Assembly: GCA_040382235.1 (NCBI GenBank)
Contig: JBEIFV010000008.1
Coordinates: forward strand, 20,120-84,119
Reading direction: 5' to 3'
Source: JAEUOS01 sp040382235
GTDB lineage: Bacteria > Pseudomonadota > Gammaproteobacteria > Burkholderiales > JAEUOS01
DNA: 64,000 nt
Shown: piece by piece, positions 16,285 through 24,796 of the stretch
Layout of the letters: every line of letters begins with the position of its first letter
Position numbering within the stretch: the first letter of the stretch is position 1
Translations under genes and position numbers: made by a program
The notes under the pieces: generated by a model
What the model was told of the DNA's origin: nothing
Databases searched by the model: none
The model's input: the letters and a program-made list of their open reading frames with translations, nothing else

Positions 16285-17835
16285 ATGCTGGCCGGAGATA
16301 TGCTGCGCCGATCGGCCGAGCGTTTTCCGCACAAGGTGGCGCTGATTTGCGGCGAACGCCGCATCACCTACGCCGAACTTGACGGTGCGGCCAATCGCCT
16401 GGCCCACGCGCTGTTGGCGCTTGGCCTGGGCAAGGGCGCCAAGGTGGCGATCCTGTCACGCAACCTGGCCGAGTATCCGCTGATTTTTTTCGGCAGTGCG
16501 CGCTCGGGCCTGGTGCTGGTCAATCTTTCGGTCTTGTATGCGCCGGACGAGCTGGCCTGGGTACTTGAGCGTGCCGACGTGCGGATTCTGGTGTTTGACG
16601 CGATGTTCGCCGACAAGGTGGCCGCGGTGGCGCCGCGTTGCCCGCAGCTGCGCACCCTGATTCGCATCGGTGAAGGCGCGCTGCCGGCCGCGGCACTGCC
16701 CTTCGAGAATTTCGCCGAGGGCCAACCGGCGCATGCACCGTCCGTTGCAATCGATGAGCGCGATCCTTTCTGCATGACCTACACCGGCGGCACCACCGGC
16801 CGGCCCAAGGGGGTGCTCACCAGCCATCGCGCGCGCGCCCTTACCGCACACACCGTCGCCGTCGAGGAAGCGCTGGACGAGCGCGACGTGGTGGCGATCG
16901 TCACGCCGATGTTCCATGTGGCTGCGCTCAACATCATGTTCCAGCCGGCCATGCTGGTGGGCGCCACCTGTACTTTCGTCACGCCCTGGTCGCCGGAAAA
17001 ATTCATGGAGTGCTGCGCGCGCGACGGCGTTACCGCGGCCTTCATGGTGCCGACCCAGGCCAATGCGCTGGTCAGTCATGCCGGCTTCGATGCTGTCAAG
17101 CTCGCCACCTGGCGCAAGCTTTCGTTTGCCGGCGCGCCGATGCCCGACTGGGTGCAGGTCGCGTTGCGCGAGCGCCTGCCGCAACTGCAACTCACGCAGA
17201 TCTACGGGCAGAGCGAGATGGGTGTGCTTACCTCGCTGCGCGACTGGTACCTGCCGCAAAAGTTGGGCAGCATCGGGCGCCAGGCCTTCAATGTCGATGT
17301 CGGGCTGTTCGATCTCGATGGCGAACGGGTCGGGCCGGGCGCGATCGGCGAAATCGCCTCGCGTGGCGACAACCTGATGCTCGAGTATTACAACGAACCC
17401 GAGCAGACAGCGGCCTTCTACAAATTTCCCGACAAGCTGCCAGGCTGGGGTTTCACCGGCGACGTCGGGACCATTGATGCCGACGGCTTCATCACGCTCC
17501 TCGATCGCGCCAAGGACATGCTGATCTCCGGCGGCGAGAATGTCTACCCGAAAGAGATCGAGGACGTGATCTACCAGTTGGAGGAAGTCGCCGAGTGCGC
17601 CGTGTTCGGCATGCCGGACGAGAAATTCGGCGAGCTGCCGGCCGCCTATATCGCGCTCAAGCCCGGCATGTCGCTCAGCGAAGCGCAAGTCATTGCACAC
17701 TGCGAGGCCAAGCTGGCGCGCCTGAAGCGCCCGCGCCTGATCAAGTTTGTCACGGAATTCCCCAAAACCCCGATCGGCAAGATTCAGAAGAATCTGCTGA
17801 AGGAACCTTACTGGCAAGGACGCAAGAAAATATGA
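16285..17835 (+). CDS. AMP-forming acyl-CoA synthetase
   Basis: 516 residues of the ANL superfamily. The P-loop TYTGGTTGRPKG (165-176), the A5-type YGQSEMG, the A7/A8 hinge TGDVGTIDADGFITLLDRAKDM and the catalytic lysine in KTPIGKIQK near the C-terminus are all present. It activates a carboxylic acid as CoA thioester, at the cost of ATP, and here would act on the acid imported by the TRAP system. The next gene starts inside its stop codon (4-base overlap), so both proteins should be made together. Confidence 0.93.
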   Translation: MLAGDMLRRSAERFPHKVALICGERRITYAELDGAANRLAHALLALGLGKGAKVAILSRNLAEYPLIFFGSARSGLVLVNLSVLYAPDELAWVLERADVRILVFDAMFADKVAAVAPRCPQLRTLIRIGEGALPAAALPFENFAEGQPAHAPSVAIDERDPFCMTYTGGTTGRPKGVLTSHRARALTAHTVAVEEALDERDVVAIVTPMFHVAALNIMFQPAMLVGATCTFVTPWSPEKFMECCARDGVTAAFMVPTQANALVSHAGFDAVKLATWRKLSFAGAPMPDWVQVALRERLPQLQLTQIYGQSEMGVLTSLRDWYLPQKLGSIGRQAFNVDVGLFDLDGERVGPGAIGEIASRGDNLMLEYYNEPEQTAAFYKFPDKLPGWGFTGDVGTIDADGFITLLDRAKDMLISGGENVYPKEIEDVIYQLEEVAECAVFGMPDEKFGELPAAYIALKPGMSLSEAQVIAHCEAKLARLKRPRLIKFVTEFPKTPIGKIQKNLLKEPYWQGRKKI

Positions 17836-18638
17836 ACCGCTACGATCACTACAAGACCCTGACCATCCGCCGCCATGACCAGGGGATTGTCGAAGTCATC
17901 ATGGGCGGGCCGGGGCGCCTTGCCACCGCCGACCATTCCGGCCACAAGGAGCTGGCGACCGTGTGGCGCGACATTTCCGACGACCCGCATGCGCGCGTGG
18001 CGATCCTGCGCGGCGAAGGCAAAGGTTTCTCGGCAGGCGGCGACTTCGGCCTGGTGACCGACATGGCGAACGATTTCGCGGTGCGCACCAGGGTATGGAA
18101 GGAGGCGCGCGACCTGGTCTACAACGTGATCAATTGCGACAAGCCGATCGTCTCGGCGATGCACGGGCCGGCGGTCGGTGCCGGCCTGGTCGCCGGCCTC
18201 TTGGCCGACATCCCGATCGCCGCCAAGAACGCACGCATCGTCGACGGCCATACCCGCTTGGGCGTGGCCGCCGGCGATCATGCGGCGATCATCTGGCCCC
18301 TGTTGTGCGGCATGGCCAAGGCCAAGTACTACCTGATGCTGTGCGAACCGGTCTCGGGTGAAGAAGCCGAACGTATCGGTCTGGTGGCGCTGGCGGTGGA
18401 TGAAGGCGAGCTGGTGGCCAAGGCCTTCGAGGTGGCCGGTAAGCTCGCCGCCGGCTCGCAGTCGGCGATTCGCTGGACCAAATACGCGCTCAACAACTGG
18501 CTGCGCATGATGGGCCCGACCTTCGACTCATCGCTGGCGCTGGAATTCATGGGCTTCGCCGGGCCGGATGTGCATGAAGGTGTAGCCAGCCACAAGGAAA
18601 AGCGCCGTCCCAATTTCGATCCCAATGGCGGGTTTTGA
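17832..18638 (+). CDS. Enoyl-CoA hydratase/isomerase (crotonase) family protein
   Basis: 268 residues from the ATG at 17832 that overlaps the ligase stop. The crotonase oxyanion-hole segments are visible (GEGKGFSAGGDF and HGPAVGAGLV). The two glutamates that carry out hydration in classical enoyl-CoA hydratases are replaced: by alignment with the GGGCE and PE motifs, the positions hold Val120 and His140. An Asp follows the second glycine loop (GD, Asp149). A hydrolase, isomerase, lyase or dehalogenase-type reaction on the CoA thioester is therefore more likely than simple hydration. Confidence 0.88.
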   Translation: MNRYDHYKTLTIRRHDQGIVEVIMGGPGRLATADHSGHKELATVWRDISDDPHARVAILRGEGKGFSAGGDFGLVTDMANDFAVRTRVWKEARDLVYNVINCDKPIVSAMHGPAVGAGLVAGLLADIPIAAKNARIVDGHTRLGVAAGDHAAIIWPLLCGMAKAKYYLMLCEPVSGEEAERIGLVALAVDEGELVAKAFEVAGKLAAGSQSAIRWTKYALNNWLRMMGPTFDSSLALEFMGFAGPDVHEGVASHKEKRRPNFDPNGGF

Positions 18639-18767
18639 ACCGCGTTCGGTACCAGGCGGCGTCGCGGGTGGTGCTTGGCTGTGTGCGCAACTGGCTGCTG
18701 ATTCGCCGCTGCCGATGCGGGTGCGCGGACGCCTGCCGCGCAAGGTCAGCGCCGTGATCGCGTTGCA

Positions 18768-20066
18768 ATGAGCGGCCCGCTGCTCGGCCTTGCCGGCTTT
18801 TGCGTGGTGATCGCACTGATCATGCTGCGCATGCCGGTGGCCATTGCGATGGGCGCGGTCGGGGTGGTCGGCGTGACCATTACCAACGGCTGGAATGCGG
18901 CGGGCTTCATGCTCGGCCGCGCCGCGTTCGATGCGGCGTTTCCCTATTCTCTGTCGATCGTGCCCCTGTTCGTTGCCATGGGGGTGTTTGCCGCACATGC
19001 GGGCTTGAGCCGTGCGCTCTACAGTTTCGTGGCCGCGTTCATCGGGCATCTGCGCGGCGGGCTGGCGATGGCGACCATCGGCGCATGCGCGATTTTCGGC
19101 GCGATTTGCGGCTCCGGCATTGCCACGGCGGCCACCATGGGCCGGGTGGCCTTGCCGGAGATGCGCCGCCTCGGTTACTCCGACAGCCTGGCATCCGCGT
19201 CGGTGGCCGCCGGCGGCACGCTGGGTGTGATGATCCCGCCCTCGATCCTCTTTCTTATCTATGGATTGCTGACCGAGCAGTCGATCGGCAAGCTGTTCTT
19301 CTCCGGCATCCTGCCGGGCATCCTGGGCATGCTCTTGTACATGGGCGCGGTGTGGTTCTCGGTGGCGCGCAACCCGCTGGCGGGGCCGGCCGGGCCGAAA
19401 AGCGATTGGCCCGCACGCCTCGTATCGCTCAAGGACGTATGGAAGGTTCTGTTGCTGTTCGGCGTGGTGCTGGGCGGCCTGTATTTCGGCTGGTTTTCCG
19501 ATACCGAGGCGGCCGCGGTCGGGGCTTTCGGCGCCGCCTTCATGGCCTGGGCCACCGGCAACCTGACGCGCGACAACCTGAAAAAATCGCTGGCCGAAAC
19601 CGGGCTCACCACCGGCATGATTTTCACCATCCTGATCGGCGCCAACATCTTCAATTTCTTCGTCGAGTCCACCGGCTTGACCGATTTCCTGGTCGATTAT
19701 GTGAAGGGCCTGGGCTGGAACCGCTGGATGGTGATATTCGCCTTGATGGTGTTCTACGTGATCCTGGGCGCCCTGATGGACGAGATCTCGATGATCCTGC
19801 TCACCGTGGCGCCGGTATTCAAACTGGTGACAGCGCTGGGGTTCGACCCGATCTGGTTCGGCGTGATGCTGATCACGGTGTGCGAGATCGGCATGATCAT
19901 GCCTCCGGTCGGCATCAACCTGTTTGTGATCCAGGGCGTGGGCAACCTGCCGATGGCCACCGTGGTACGCGGCATCATGCCATTCGCCTGCGCCGACTTC
20001 GTGCGGCTGTTCCTGATTTGCGTGTTTCCCTGGCTGGCCACCTGGTTGCCCAACAAACTGATCTGA
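18768..20066 (+). CDS. dctM: TRAP transporter large permease subunit (DctM family)
   Basis: 432 residues, almost wholly hydrophobic, with about twelve membrane segments. DctM hallmarks include GSGIATAATMGRVALPEM and GGTLGVMIPPSILFLIYG. It forms the ion-coupled channel of the TRAP importer with DctQ. Two enzyme genes stand between dctQ and dctM, an uncommon order. A 129-base gap without a gene precedes it. Confidence 0.93.
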   Translation: MSGPLLGLAGFCVVIALIMLRMPVAIAMGAVGVVGVTITNGWNAAGFMLGRAAFDAAFPYSLSIVPLFVAMGVFAAHAGLSRALYSFVAAFIGHLRGGLAMATIGACAIFGAICGSGIATAATMGRVALPEMRRLGYSDSLASASVAAGGTLGVMIPPSILFLIYGLLTEQSIGKLFFSGILPGILGMLLYMGAVWFSVARNPLAGPAGPKSDWPARLVSLKDVWKVLLLFGVVLGGLYFGWFSDTEAAAVGAFGAAFMAWATGNLTRDNLKKSLAETGLTTGMIFTILIGANIFNFFVESTGLTDFLVDYVKGLGWNRWMVIFALMVFYVILGALMDEISMILLTVAPVFKLVTALGFDPIWFGVMLITVCEIGMIMPPVGINLFVIQGVGNLPMATVVRGIMPFACADFVRLFLICVFPWLATWLPNKLI

Positions 20067-20073
20067 TCCCGAC

Positions 20074-21717
20074 ATGTACGAATACTTCACCTACCGCAAG
20101 TATCCGCCCAAGCTGCCGCCGCTGATCGCGGGCCTCGAGGCGACGCGGCATCCGGTGGCCATCGCCGGCGGCGGCCCGGTCGGCCTGGCGCTGGCGCTGG
20201 GCCTGGCCAACTACGGCATCCGCTCGGTGGTGCTGGAGGCCGATGACAGCGTGTCGCATGGCAGTCGCGCCGCCTGCATCTCGCGCCGCTCGCAGGAGAT
20301 TCTTGAGCAGATCGGCGGCATCGCGCCGGTGCTGGCCAAGGCCTTGCCGTGGACCGCGGGCACCAGCTATTACCGCGAAACGCCGGTGTACCGGCTTGAA
20401 ATGCCGATGGACAAGCGCCAGAAATACTATCCGATGGTCAATCTGGAGCAGTGTTATTTCGAGCAGGACTTGGCCGACTTGATCGAGGCCAGGCATGCCG
20501 ACATGATCGAGATCCGCTGGCAGACCCGCCTCGCCGGTTTCGAGACCGGGGACGATGGCGTGGTGCTGGCACTGGACACCTCTCCGGGTGCCTACCGCAT
20601 GGCTTGCGACTGGCTGGTAGCCTGCGACGGCGCACGCAGCAGCGTGCGCAGCCGGATGGGTTTGCGCTTCTCCGGCAGCCAGTATGAAGGCACCTACATC
20701 ATTGTCGATATCCATCTGCCAAGCAGCTATCCGACCGAGCGGCGCGCCTGGTTCGACCCGCCTTCCAATCCGGGCTCGACCATCCTGGTGCACAAGCAGC
20801 CTGGCGACATCTGGCGCGTCGACTACCAATTGCGCGACGACGAGGATCCACAGGAAGCGGTCAAGCCGGAAAACGTGCTGCCGCGCGTGAAGGCGCATCT
20901 CGACTGGATCGGCGAGACCGCGCCCTGGGAACCGGTATGGATCTCTTCCTACAAGGCCAATTGCCTGACTTTGGACAAGTACAACCATGGCCGCGTGTTG
21001 TTCGCCGGCGACGCCGCGCATCTGGTGCCGATCTTTGGTGTGCGTGGCATGAATTCCGGCATTGACGATACGCACAACCTGGCCTGGAAGCTGGCGCATG
21101 TGATTCGCGGCCAGGCCCTGCCCGGCTTGCTCGATACCTATTCCGAAGAACGCGTATTCGCCGCGCGCGAGAACATCCGCGCCGCTGCCAAGAGCACCGA
21201 CTTCATGGCGCCGCCTTCGCACGCATTCGCGCTGATGCGTGAGGCGGCGCTCGGACTGGCGGTGGCCGATCCGTTTTTCGCCACGCTGGTCAACCCGCGG
21301 CAGTCGAGCGCCATCAGTTATGGCGCGTCAAGGCTGGCGCTGGCCGACAGCGAACCATTCGCCGCCGGGCCGGCACCGGGCGCGACGCTTGCCGAATGCC
21401 CGCTGGAACGCGACGGCCTGCCGGCCTACCTGACCGATTTTCTGGGTCCGCGCTTCGCGCTCCTGTGCCTCGCCGCAGCGCGGCCCGACCCCGACTTGAG
21501 CGGCTTGGCCGTGACCGTCGCGGTGCACTGGATCGCCCCCACGCGCGATGCCAGGGCCCAGGCCTGGGACAAGTCGGGCGAGCTTTTTTCGCTCTACGAT
21601 GCGCGCCCGGAGGCCTATTACCTGGTGCGGCCGGACGGCCATGTGCTGGCACGCTGGCGCGCGCTCGACGCGGCTTCGGTGCGGGCTGCCGTCAACGGCG
21701 CCTTGAAAGGGTCGTGA
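20074..21717 (+). CDS. FAD-dependent aromatic-ring monooxygenase (MhpA/PheA-type)
   Basis: 547 residues of the flavin hydroxylase family (PF01494): the dinucleotide fold AIAGGGPVGLALALGLANYG near residue 30, the DG motif in CDGARSSVRSRMG, and GDAAHLVPIFGVRGMNSGIDD (aa ~308-328) in the FAD-binding end. A thioredoxin-like C-terminal domain follows, as in 3-(3-hydroxyphenyl)propionate hydroxylase. Such enzymes hydroxylate phenolic acids with NAD(P)H and oxygen. It follows dctM by 7 bases and overlaps the DUF2783 gene, so it belongs to the TRAP operon. Confidence 0.9.
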   Translation: MYEYFTYRKYPPKLPPLIAGLEATRHPVAIAGGGPVGLALALGLANYGIRSVVLEADDSVSHGSRAACISRRSQEILEQIGGIAPVLAKALPWTAGTSYYRETPVYRLEMPMDKRQKYYPMVNLEQCYFEQDLADLIEARHADMIEIRWQTRLAGFETGDDGVVLALDTSPGAYRMACDWLVACDGARSSVRSRMGLRFSGSQYEGTYIIVDIHLPSSYPTERRAWFDPPSNPGSTILVHKQPGDIWRVDYQLRDDEDPQEAVKPENVLPRVKAHLDWIGETAPWEPVWISSYKANCLTLDKYNHGRVLFAGDAAHLVPIFGVRGMNSGIDDTHNLAWKLAHVIRGQALPGLLDTYSEERVFAARENIRAAAKSTDFMAPPSHAFALMREAALGLAVADPFFATLVNPRQSSAISYGASRLALADSEPFAAGPAPGATLAECPLERDGLPAYLTDFLGPRFALLCLAAARPDPDLSGLAVTVAVHWIAPTRDARAQAWDKSGELFSLYDARPEAYYLVRPDGHVLARWRALDAASVRAAVNGALKGS

Positions 21718-21920
21718 TGCTCACTCCCGATCAGCTCGACCATGTCTACACCGAGGCCTGCCGCAGCATGACAGCCTTGGGCGCCGACAAGACAGAGTTG
21801 TTTCTGGGGCGTCTGGCGCTGCTCCTGATGAAGGAAGTGGGCGACAGCGCGCGCATTCTGGACGCTGTTGCGGCCGCGCGCAAAAGTATCGAGACTGGTG
21901 AAATCCGCCGCGCGACGTGA
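21717..21920 (+). CDS. DUF2783 domain protein
   Basis: 67 residues, start overlapping the monooxygenase stop by one base (TGATG). The sequence MLTPDQLDHVYTEACRSM with FLGRLALLLMKEVGD (aa ~32-46) matches the small all-helical DUF2783 family, which is found repeatedly next to flavin hydroxylases of this type. A role as small partner or stability factor of the hydroxylase is a guess from the constant association. It is the last gene of the catabolic operon. Confidence 0.8.
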   Translation: MLTPDQLDHVYTEACRSMTALGADKTELFLGRLALLLMKEVGDSARILDAVAAARKSIETGEIRRAT

Positions 21921-21978
21921 AGGATAGGCGTATCCAGGCGCGTAGAATCGGTGGCTCTTGTGTTGCAAGGCGCCGGCC

Positions 21979-22620
21979 ATGTCAAACGTTCCTGATCCGT
22001 TCGAGTTCGTCAAGAACCTGTGGGCTCAAATGGGTATTCCCGGCTTTGGCCAGGGCGCGGCGGTGGCCGGCGGCTTGCCTGGTGGCATGCCGGCGTTTTC
22101 CGCCGGGGATCTCGAAAAGCGCCTGGGCGAGTTGAAACAGATCCGCCAATGGCTGGAAATCAATCTCAACATGCTGAGCCTGCAGGTAGGCGGGCTCGAA
22201 ATGCAGTTGAACGCGATCAAAAGCATGAAGTCCACGCCAGGTGCCGAATTCATGCAGCAGGCTGCCGAGGCCATGCGTAGCGCCGCTGCGGCGCAGCCGG
22301 GGTTTGCGCAGCCGGCGCCGGCCGCGCCGAATTTTGGCCAGGCCGGTTTCACGCCACCCGGCTTTGGCCAGTTCCCGTTCGGCGCGTCGGTGCCGGCGCA
22401 AGCAACGCCTGCTGCAGCGCCGTCATCGATCGCGCCAACCGTCACGGAGGCCGCCAAGCCCTTGAACTGGCCCGACCCAACCGCATGGATGCAGACCTTG
22501 CAGTCGGAATTCGCCAAAGGCATGGCAAGTATCTCCCCGGCCGCCGCAAAACCGGCGGCGCGCAAGAGCGCCGCGCCGGTGCGCAAGGCTGCTGCCAAAA
22601 AACCGCGCGGTAAAACATGA
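21979..22620 (+). CDS. phaM: PhaM-like polyhydroxyalkanoate granule protein
   Basis: 213 residues from the ATG at 21979. The N-terminus (MSNVPDPFEFVKNLWAQMG) and the coiled segment (DLEKRLGELKQIRQWLEINLNMLSLQ, aa ~45-70) match PhaM, which activates PHA synthase and attaches granules to DNA in Cupriavidus. A middle Pro/Phe/Gly-rich linker leads to a C-terminal lysine-alanine tail (AAKPAARKSAAPVRKAAAKK, aa ~192-211) like histone H1, the likely nucleoid-binding part. It overlaps the FIST gene by 4 bases. Confidence 0.83.
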   Translation: MSNVPDPFEFVKNLWAQMGIPGFGQGAAVAGGLPGGMPAFSAGDLEKRLGELKQIRQWLEINLNMLSLQVGGLEMQLNAIKSMKSTPGAEFMQQAAEAMRSAAAAQPGFAQPAPAAPNFGQAGFTPPGFGQFPFGASVPAQATPAAAPSSIAPTVTEAAKPLNWPDPTAWMQTLQSEFAKGMASISPAAAKPAARKSAAPVRKAAAKKPRGKT

Positions 22621-23726
22621 GCCGCTGGCAACTGGGCCACGCCGGCCATGCCGACTGGAAGACCGCGACCGACACGGCCTTGGCCGACCTTGCGCCCGGC
22701 GGCAACCTGGGCTTTGTCTACATGACAGAGGCTTTCGTGCCCTATGCCGCGGAGATCCTGGCCATTGCCAAGAACCGCACCGGGATTGTCGATTGGGTCG
22801 GAACGGTCGGCATCGGTATTTGCGCGACCGGGACGGAATACCTGGATGAGCCGGCGGTGGCCTTCATGACCTGCCCGCTACCGCCTGACTCGCATGCCGT
22901 ATTTTCCGGCACGGCCCGCCCGCCCAGGGCGGGCAGCAAGACCGTGACCGGGGCGGACGCCGCCTATTTCGCGATCGTCCATGCCGATCCGCATACACCG
23001 GATATCGATGAACTGATCGAGGATATGGCCGGCAAAGTCACCAGCGGCTACCTGGCAGGCGGCTTGTCCTCCAGCCGCGGGGCCACGGTGCAGTTCGCCA
23101 ATGCAGTGGTCGCCGGCGGCATTTCCGGGGTGGTGTTGTCGTCCGACGTGGCGATTGCCACGCGCTTGACGCAAGGCTGCACGCCGATCGGCGGCCGCCA
23201 CGCGGTGACCCAGGCCGAGGGCAATATCATCATCACGATCGACAAGCGCCCGGCGCTGGAAGTGATGCTGGAGGAACTCGGCTGCGACTTGAAGGGCCTG
23301 CGCACCGCGGCGCGCGACACCTTCGTGGGCATCGTGGTGCCGGGCGCCGAAGTCGCCGGGGGAGGTGACGACTACATGGTGCGCAACCTGGTGGGCATCG
23401 ACCCGCAAAACAAGTTGATCGCCATCGGCGACACGGTTGCGACCGGCAGCACGGTGCTGTTCTGCCGGCGCGACGCGCAGTCGGCGCGCAACGACTTGTT
23501 GCGCATGATCTATGAGCTCAAGGACGACCTGACCGAGCGCCCCAAGGCCGCGCTGTATCACGCCTGTGTCGGGCGCGGCGAGAGCATGTTCGGCGAGCGG
23601 GGTGCCGAACTGAAGCTCATCCGCGAGCACCTGGGCGACATTCCGCTGATCGGCTTTTTCGCCAACGGCGAGATCGCGCGTAACCGCCTGTATGGTTACA
23701 CCGGGGTGCTCACGCTTTTCAAGTAG
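22617..23726 (+). CDS. FIST N- and C-domain sensor protein
   Basis: 369 residues covering the FIST N domain (GNLGFVYMTEAFVPYAAEIL, WVGTVGIGICATG, AFMTCPLPPD) and the FIST C domain (LVGIDPQNKLIAIGDTVATG, YHACVGRGESMFG, IPLIGFFANGEIA). FIST proteins sense small ligands such as amino acids and commonly feed two-component or cyclic-di-GMP circuits, but no output domain is attached here. The gene starts in the phaM stop and converges with a small minus-strand gene, overlapping it by 8 bases. Confidence 0.88.
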   Translation: MSRWQLGHAGHADWKTATDTALADLAPGGNLGFVYMTEAFVPYAAEILAIAKNRTGIVDWVGTVGIGICATGTEYLDEPAVAFMTCPLPPDSHAVFSGTARPPRAGSKTVTGADAAYFAIVHADPHTPDIDELIEDMAGKVTSGYLAGGLSSSRGATVQFANAVVAGGISGVVLSSDVAIATRLTQGCTPIGGRHAVTQAEGNIIITIDKRPALEVMLEELGCDLKGLRTAARDTFVGIVVPGAEVAGGGDDYMVRNLVGIDPQNKLIAIGDTVATGSTVLFCRRDAQSARNDLLRMIYELKDDLTERPKAALYHACVGRGESMFGERGAELKLIREHLGDIPLIGFFANGEIARNRLYGYTGVLTLFK

Positions 23727-23943
23727 GGCGTTTGCGAGGGGGCTTCGGGGCGGCGCGGCGCGCGGCCGGCGTTTGCTCCGCCGCTGCCGGTGCCGGCAGC
23801 GGCCGAATGCGTTCAAGCTGTTCGAGAAAATGCGGCAATGCGCTCATGTCGACCAGCGCGACTTCGGTATGCGAGCTGGTCGTCATCATGACCGCCGCCT
23901 TGGCGTCGGCGACGGGAAACGACCAATAGCGCAGGTTCGACAT
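23719..23943 (-). CDS. Small hypothetical protein (74 aa)
   Basis: Start taken at the ATG 23943 (MSNLRYWSFPVAD); five more codons are open upstream. A short alpha/beta part (ADAKAAVMMTTSSHTEVALVDMSALPHFLEQLERI, aa ~12-46) is followed by a disordered Ala/Pro/Arg tail. The gene converges on and overlaps the FIST gene by 8 bases. No function is known to me; the compact folded part argues for a true gene. Confidence 0.5.
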   Translation of the reverse strand: MSNLRYWSFPVADAKAAVMMTTSSHTEVALVDMSALPHFLEQLERIRPLPAPAAAEQTPAARRAAPKPPRKRPT

Positions 23944-24162
23944 GGTGTCGGTTTTCACGAGTTCTCAAGGATTGCAACGATACCGCCAGCCAGCGCGGTT
24001 TCAGTTGCCAAGCACATCGGTCTTTTGGGCGCTGTTCCGCACCAAATGCGTCGATCGGCGGCAGCGGTTGCAAGGCGGGGCTGCCTGGCGGAAGCTGACC
24101 CGGGCGCCGATCGCAGCCTGCGTCTTACAATCCGCATCCCCATTCGCTATCGATCGCCATTC

Positions 24163-24273
24163 ATGAGTGATCAGCCTGTTGCCGTCATCACAGGCGCCAA
24201 TCGCGATCCGGGTCTTGAGGTTTGCCGTCGGCTCAAGGCCGCCGGCGTTGATGTGGTTCCGACCGCGCATTGA
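24163..24273 (+). pseudogene. 5' remnant of a short-chain dehydrogenase gene
   Basis: Thirty-six codons reading MSDQPVAVITGANRDPGLEV, then CRRLKAAGVDVVPTAH and a stop. This is the first Rossmann turn of an SDR enzyme (normally TGANRGIGLE), in which the GIG that contacts the cofactor has become DPG, and the following 200 residues are missing. A TACAAT hexamer lies about 30 bases upstream, so the promoter end of the gene seems to have survived. The hsp20 patch begins right after it, which suggests a deletion junction between 24273 and 24348. Confidence 0.65.
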
Positions 24274-24321
24274 TGGCGGCGCGTCGACAGCCTTGCGTGG
24301 CGTAGCCTGGCCTGAAATCCT

Positions 24322-24768
24322 GTGATTTATGCAGTCATACGTTACCTCTTGAAACTGTTTTCGAAGACCCCATTTCCCGAGGCGAGCCGGCGGAAGCTGG
24401 ACTCCAGCCTGCCTAGCAGTATCCGCTCAGTCACCTCGGACAGCCTGCCTGCGATCAACGTGGGGCGCACGCCCACCAGCGTAGAGGTCTATGCCTTCGC
24501 GCCTGGCCTTGACGCCTCGAAGATCGATGTGAGCCTGGATCGTGGCGTCCTGCGCATCGCGGGCGAGCGCCCTTCCGGCATTCCTGCCGACGACCCCAAG
24601 GTGCAGGTGTATGCACGCGAGCGAGGGACGGGCAGCTTCGCCCGAACCGTTGCCTTGCCGGACGACGTGGACCCTGACCAGGTGAAGGCAAGCTACCGCG
24701 ACGGTGTGCTGCAGATCAGCATCGCCCGCCATGCGTCGGCCCAACCCAAGCGCATCGTCGTGCAGTGA
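24322..24768 (+). CDS. hsp20: Small heat shock protein Hsp20, possibly without its native start
   Basis: The alpha-crystallin domain (from about codon 46: VEVYAFAPGLDASKIDVSL to DGVLQISIARH) is complete. The only standard start in the frame ahead of it is the GTG at 24322 (and a TTG at 24349), but both lie upstream of, or inside, a near-perfect heat-shock promoter (24348-24375). A transcript from that promoter would begin near 24382, after which no ATG, GTG or TTG occurs in frame until GTG 24460, within the domain edge. The N-terminal coding part and ribosome site may therefore have been deleted. Coordinates are the open frame. Confidence 0.6.
   Translation: MIYAVIRYLLKLFSKTPFPEASRRKLDSSLPSSIRSVTSDSLPAINVGRTPTSVEVYAFAPGLDASKIDVSLDRGVLRIAGERPSGIPADDPKVQVYARERGTGSFARTVALPDDVDPDQVKASYRDGVLQISIARHASAQPKRIVVQ
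24348..24375 (+). promoter_or_regulatory. Sigma32 (heat-shock) promoter
   Basis: CTTGAAA (24348-24354), a 13-base spacer and CCCCATTT (24368-24375) match the RpoH consensus CTTGAAA / CCCCATNT at every defined position. It reads toward three hsp20 loci, as expected for small heat-shock genes. It overlaps the 5' part of the first hsp20 open frame. Confidence 0.8.
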
Positions 24769-24796
24769 CGCGCAACGTATTCAAGGAGAATCCATC

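Noticed and set aside
18528..20090. His/Gln-rich minus-strand frame of 520 codons
   Set aside because: It is the antisense shadow of dctM; hydrophobic codons read backwards give His, Gln and Asp-rich sequence.
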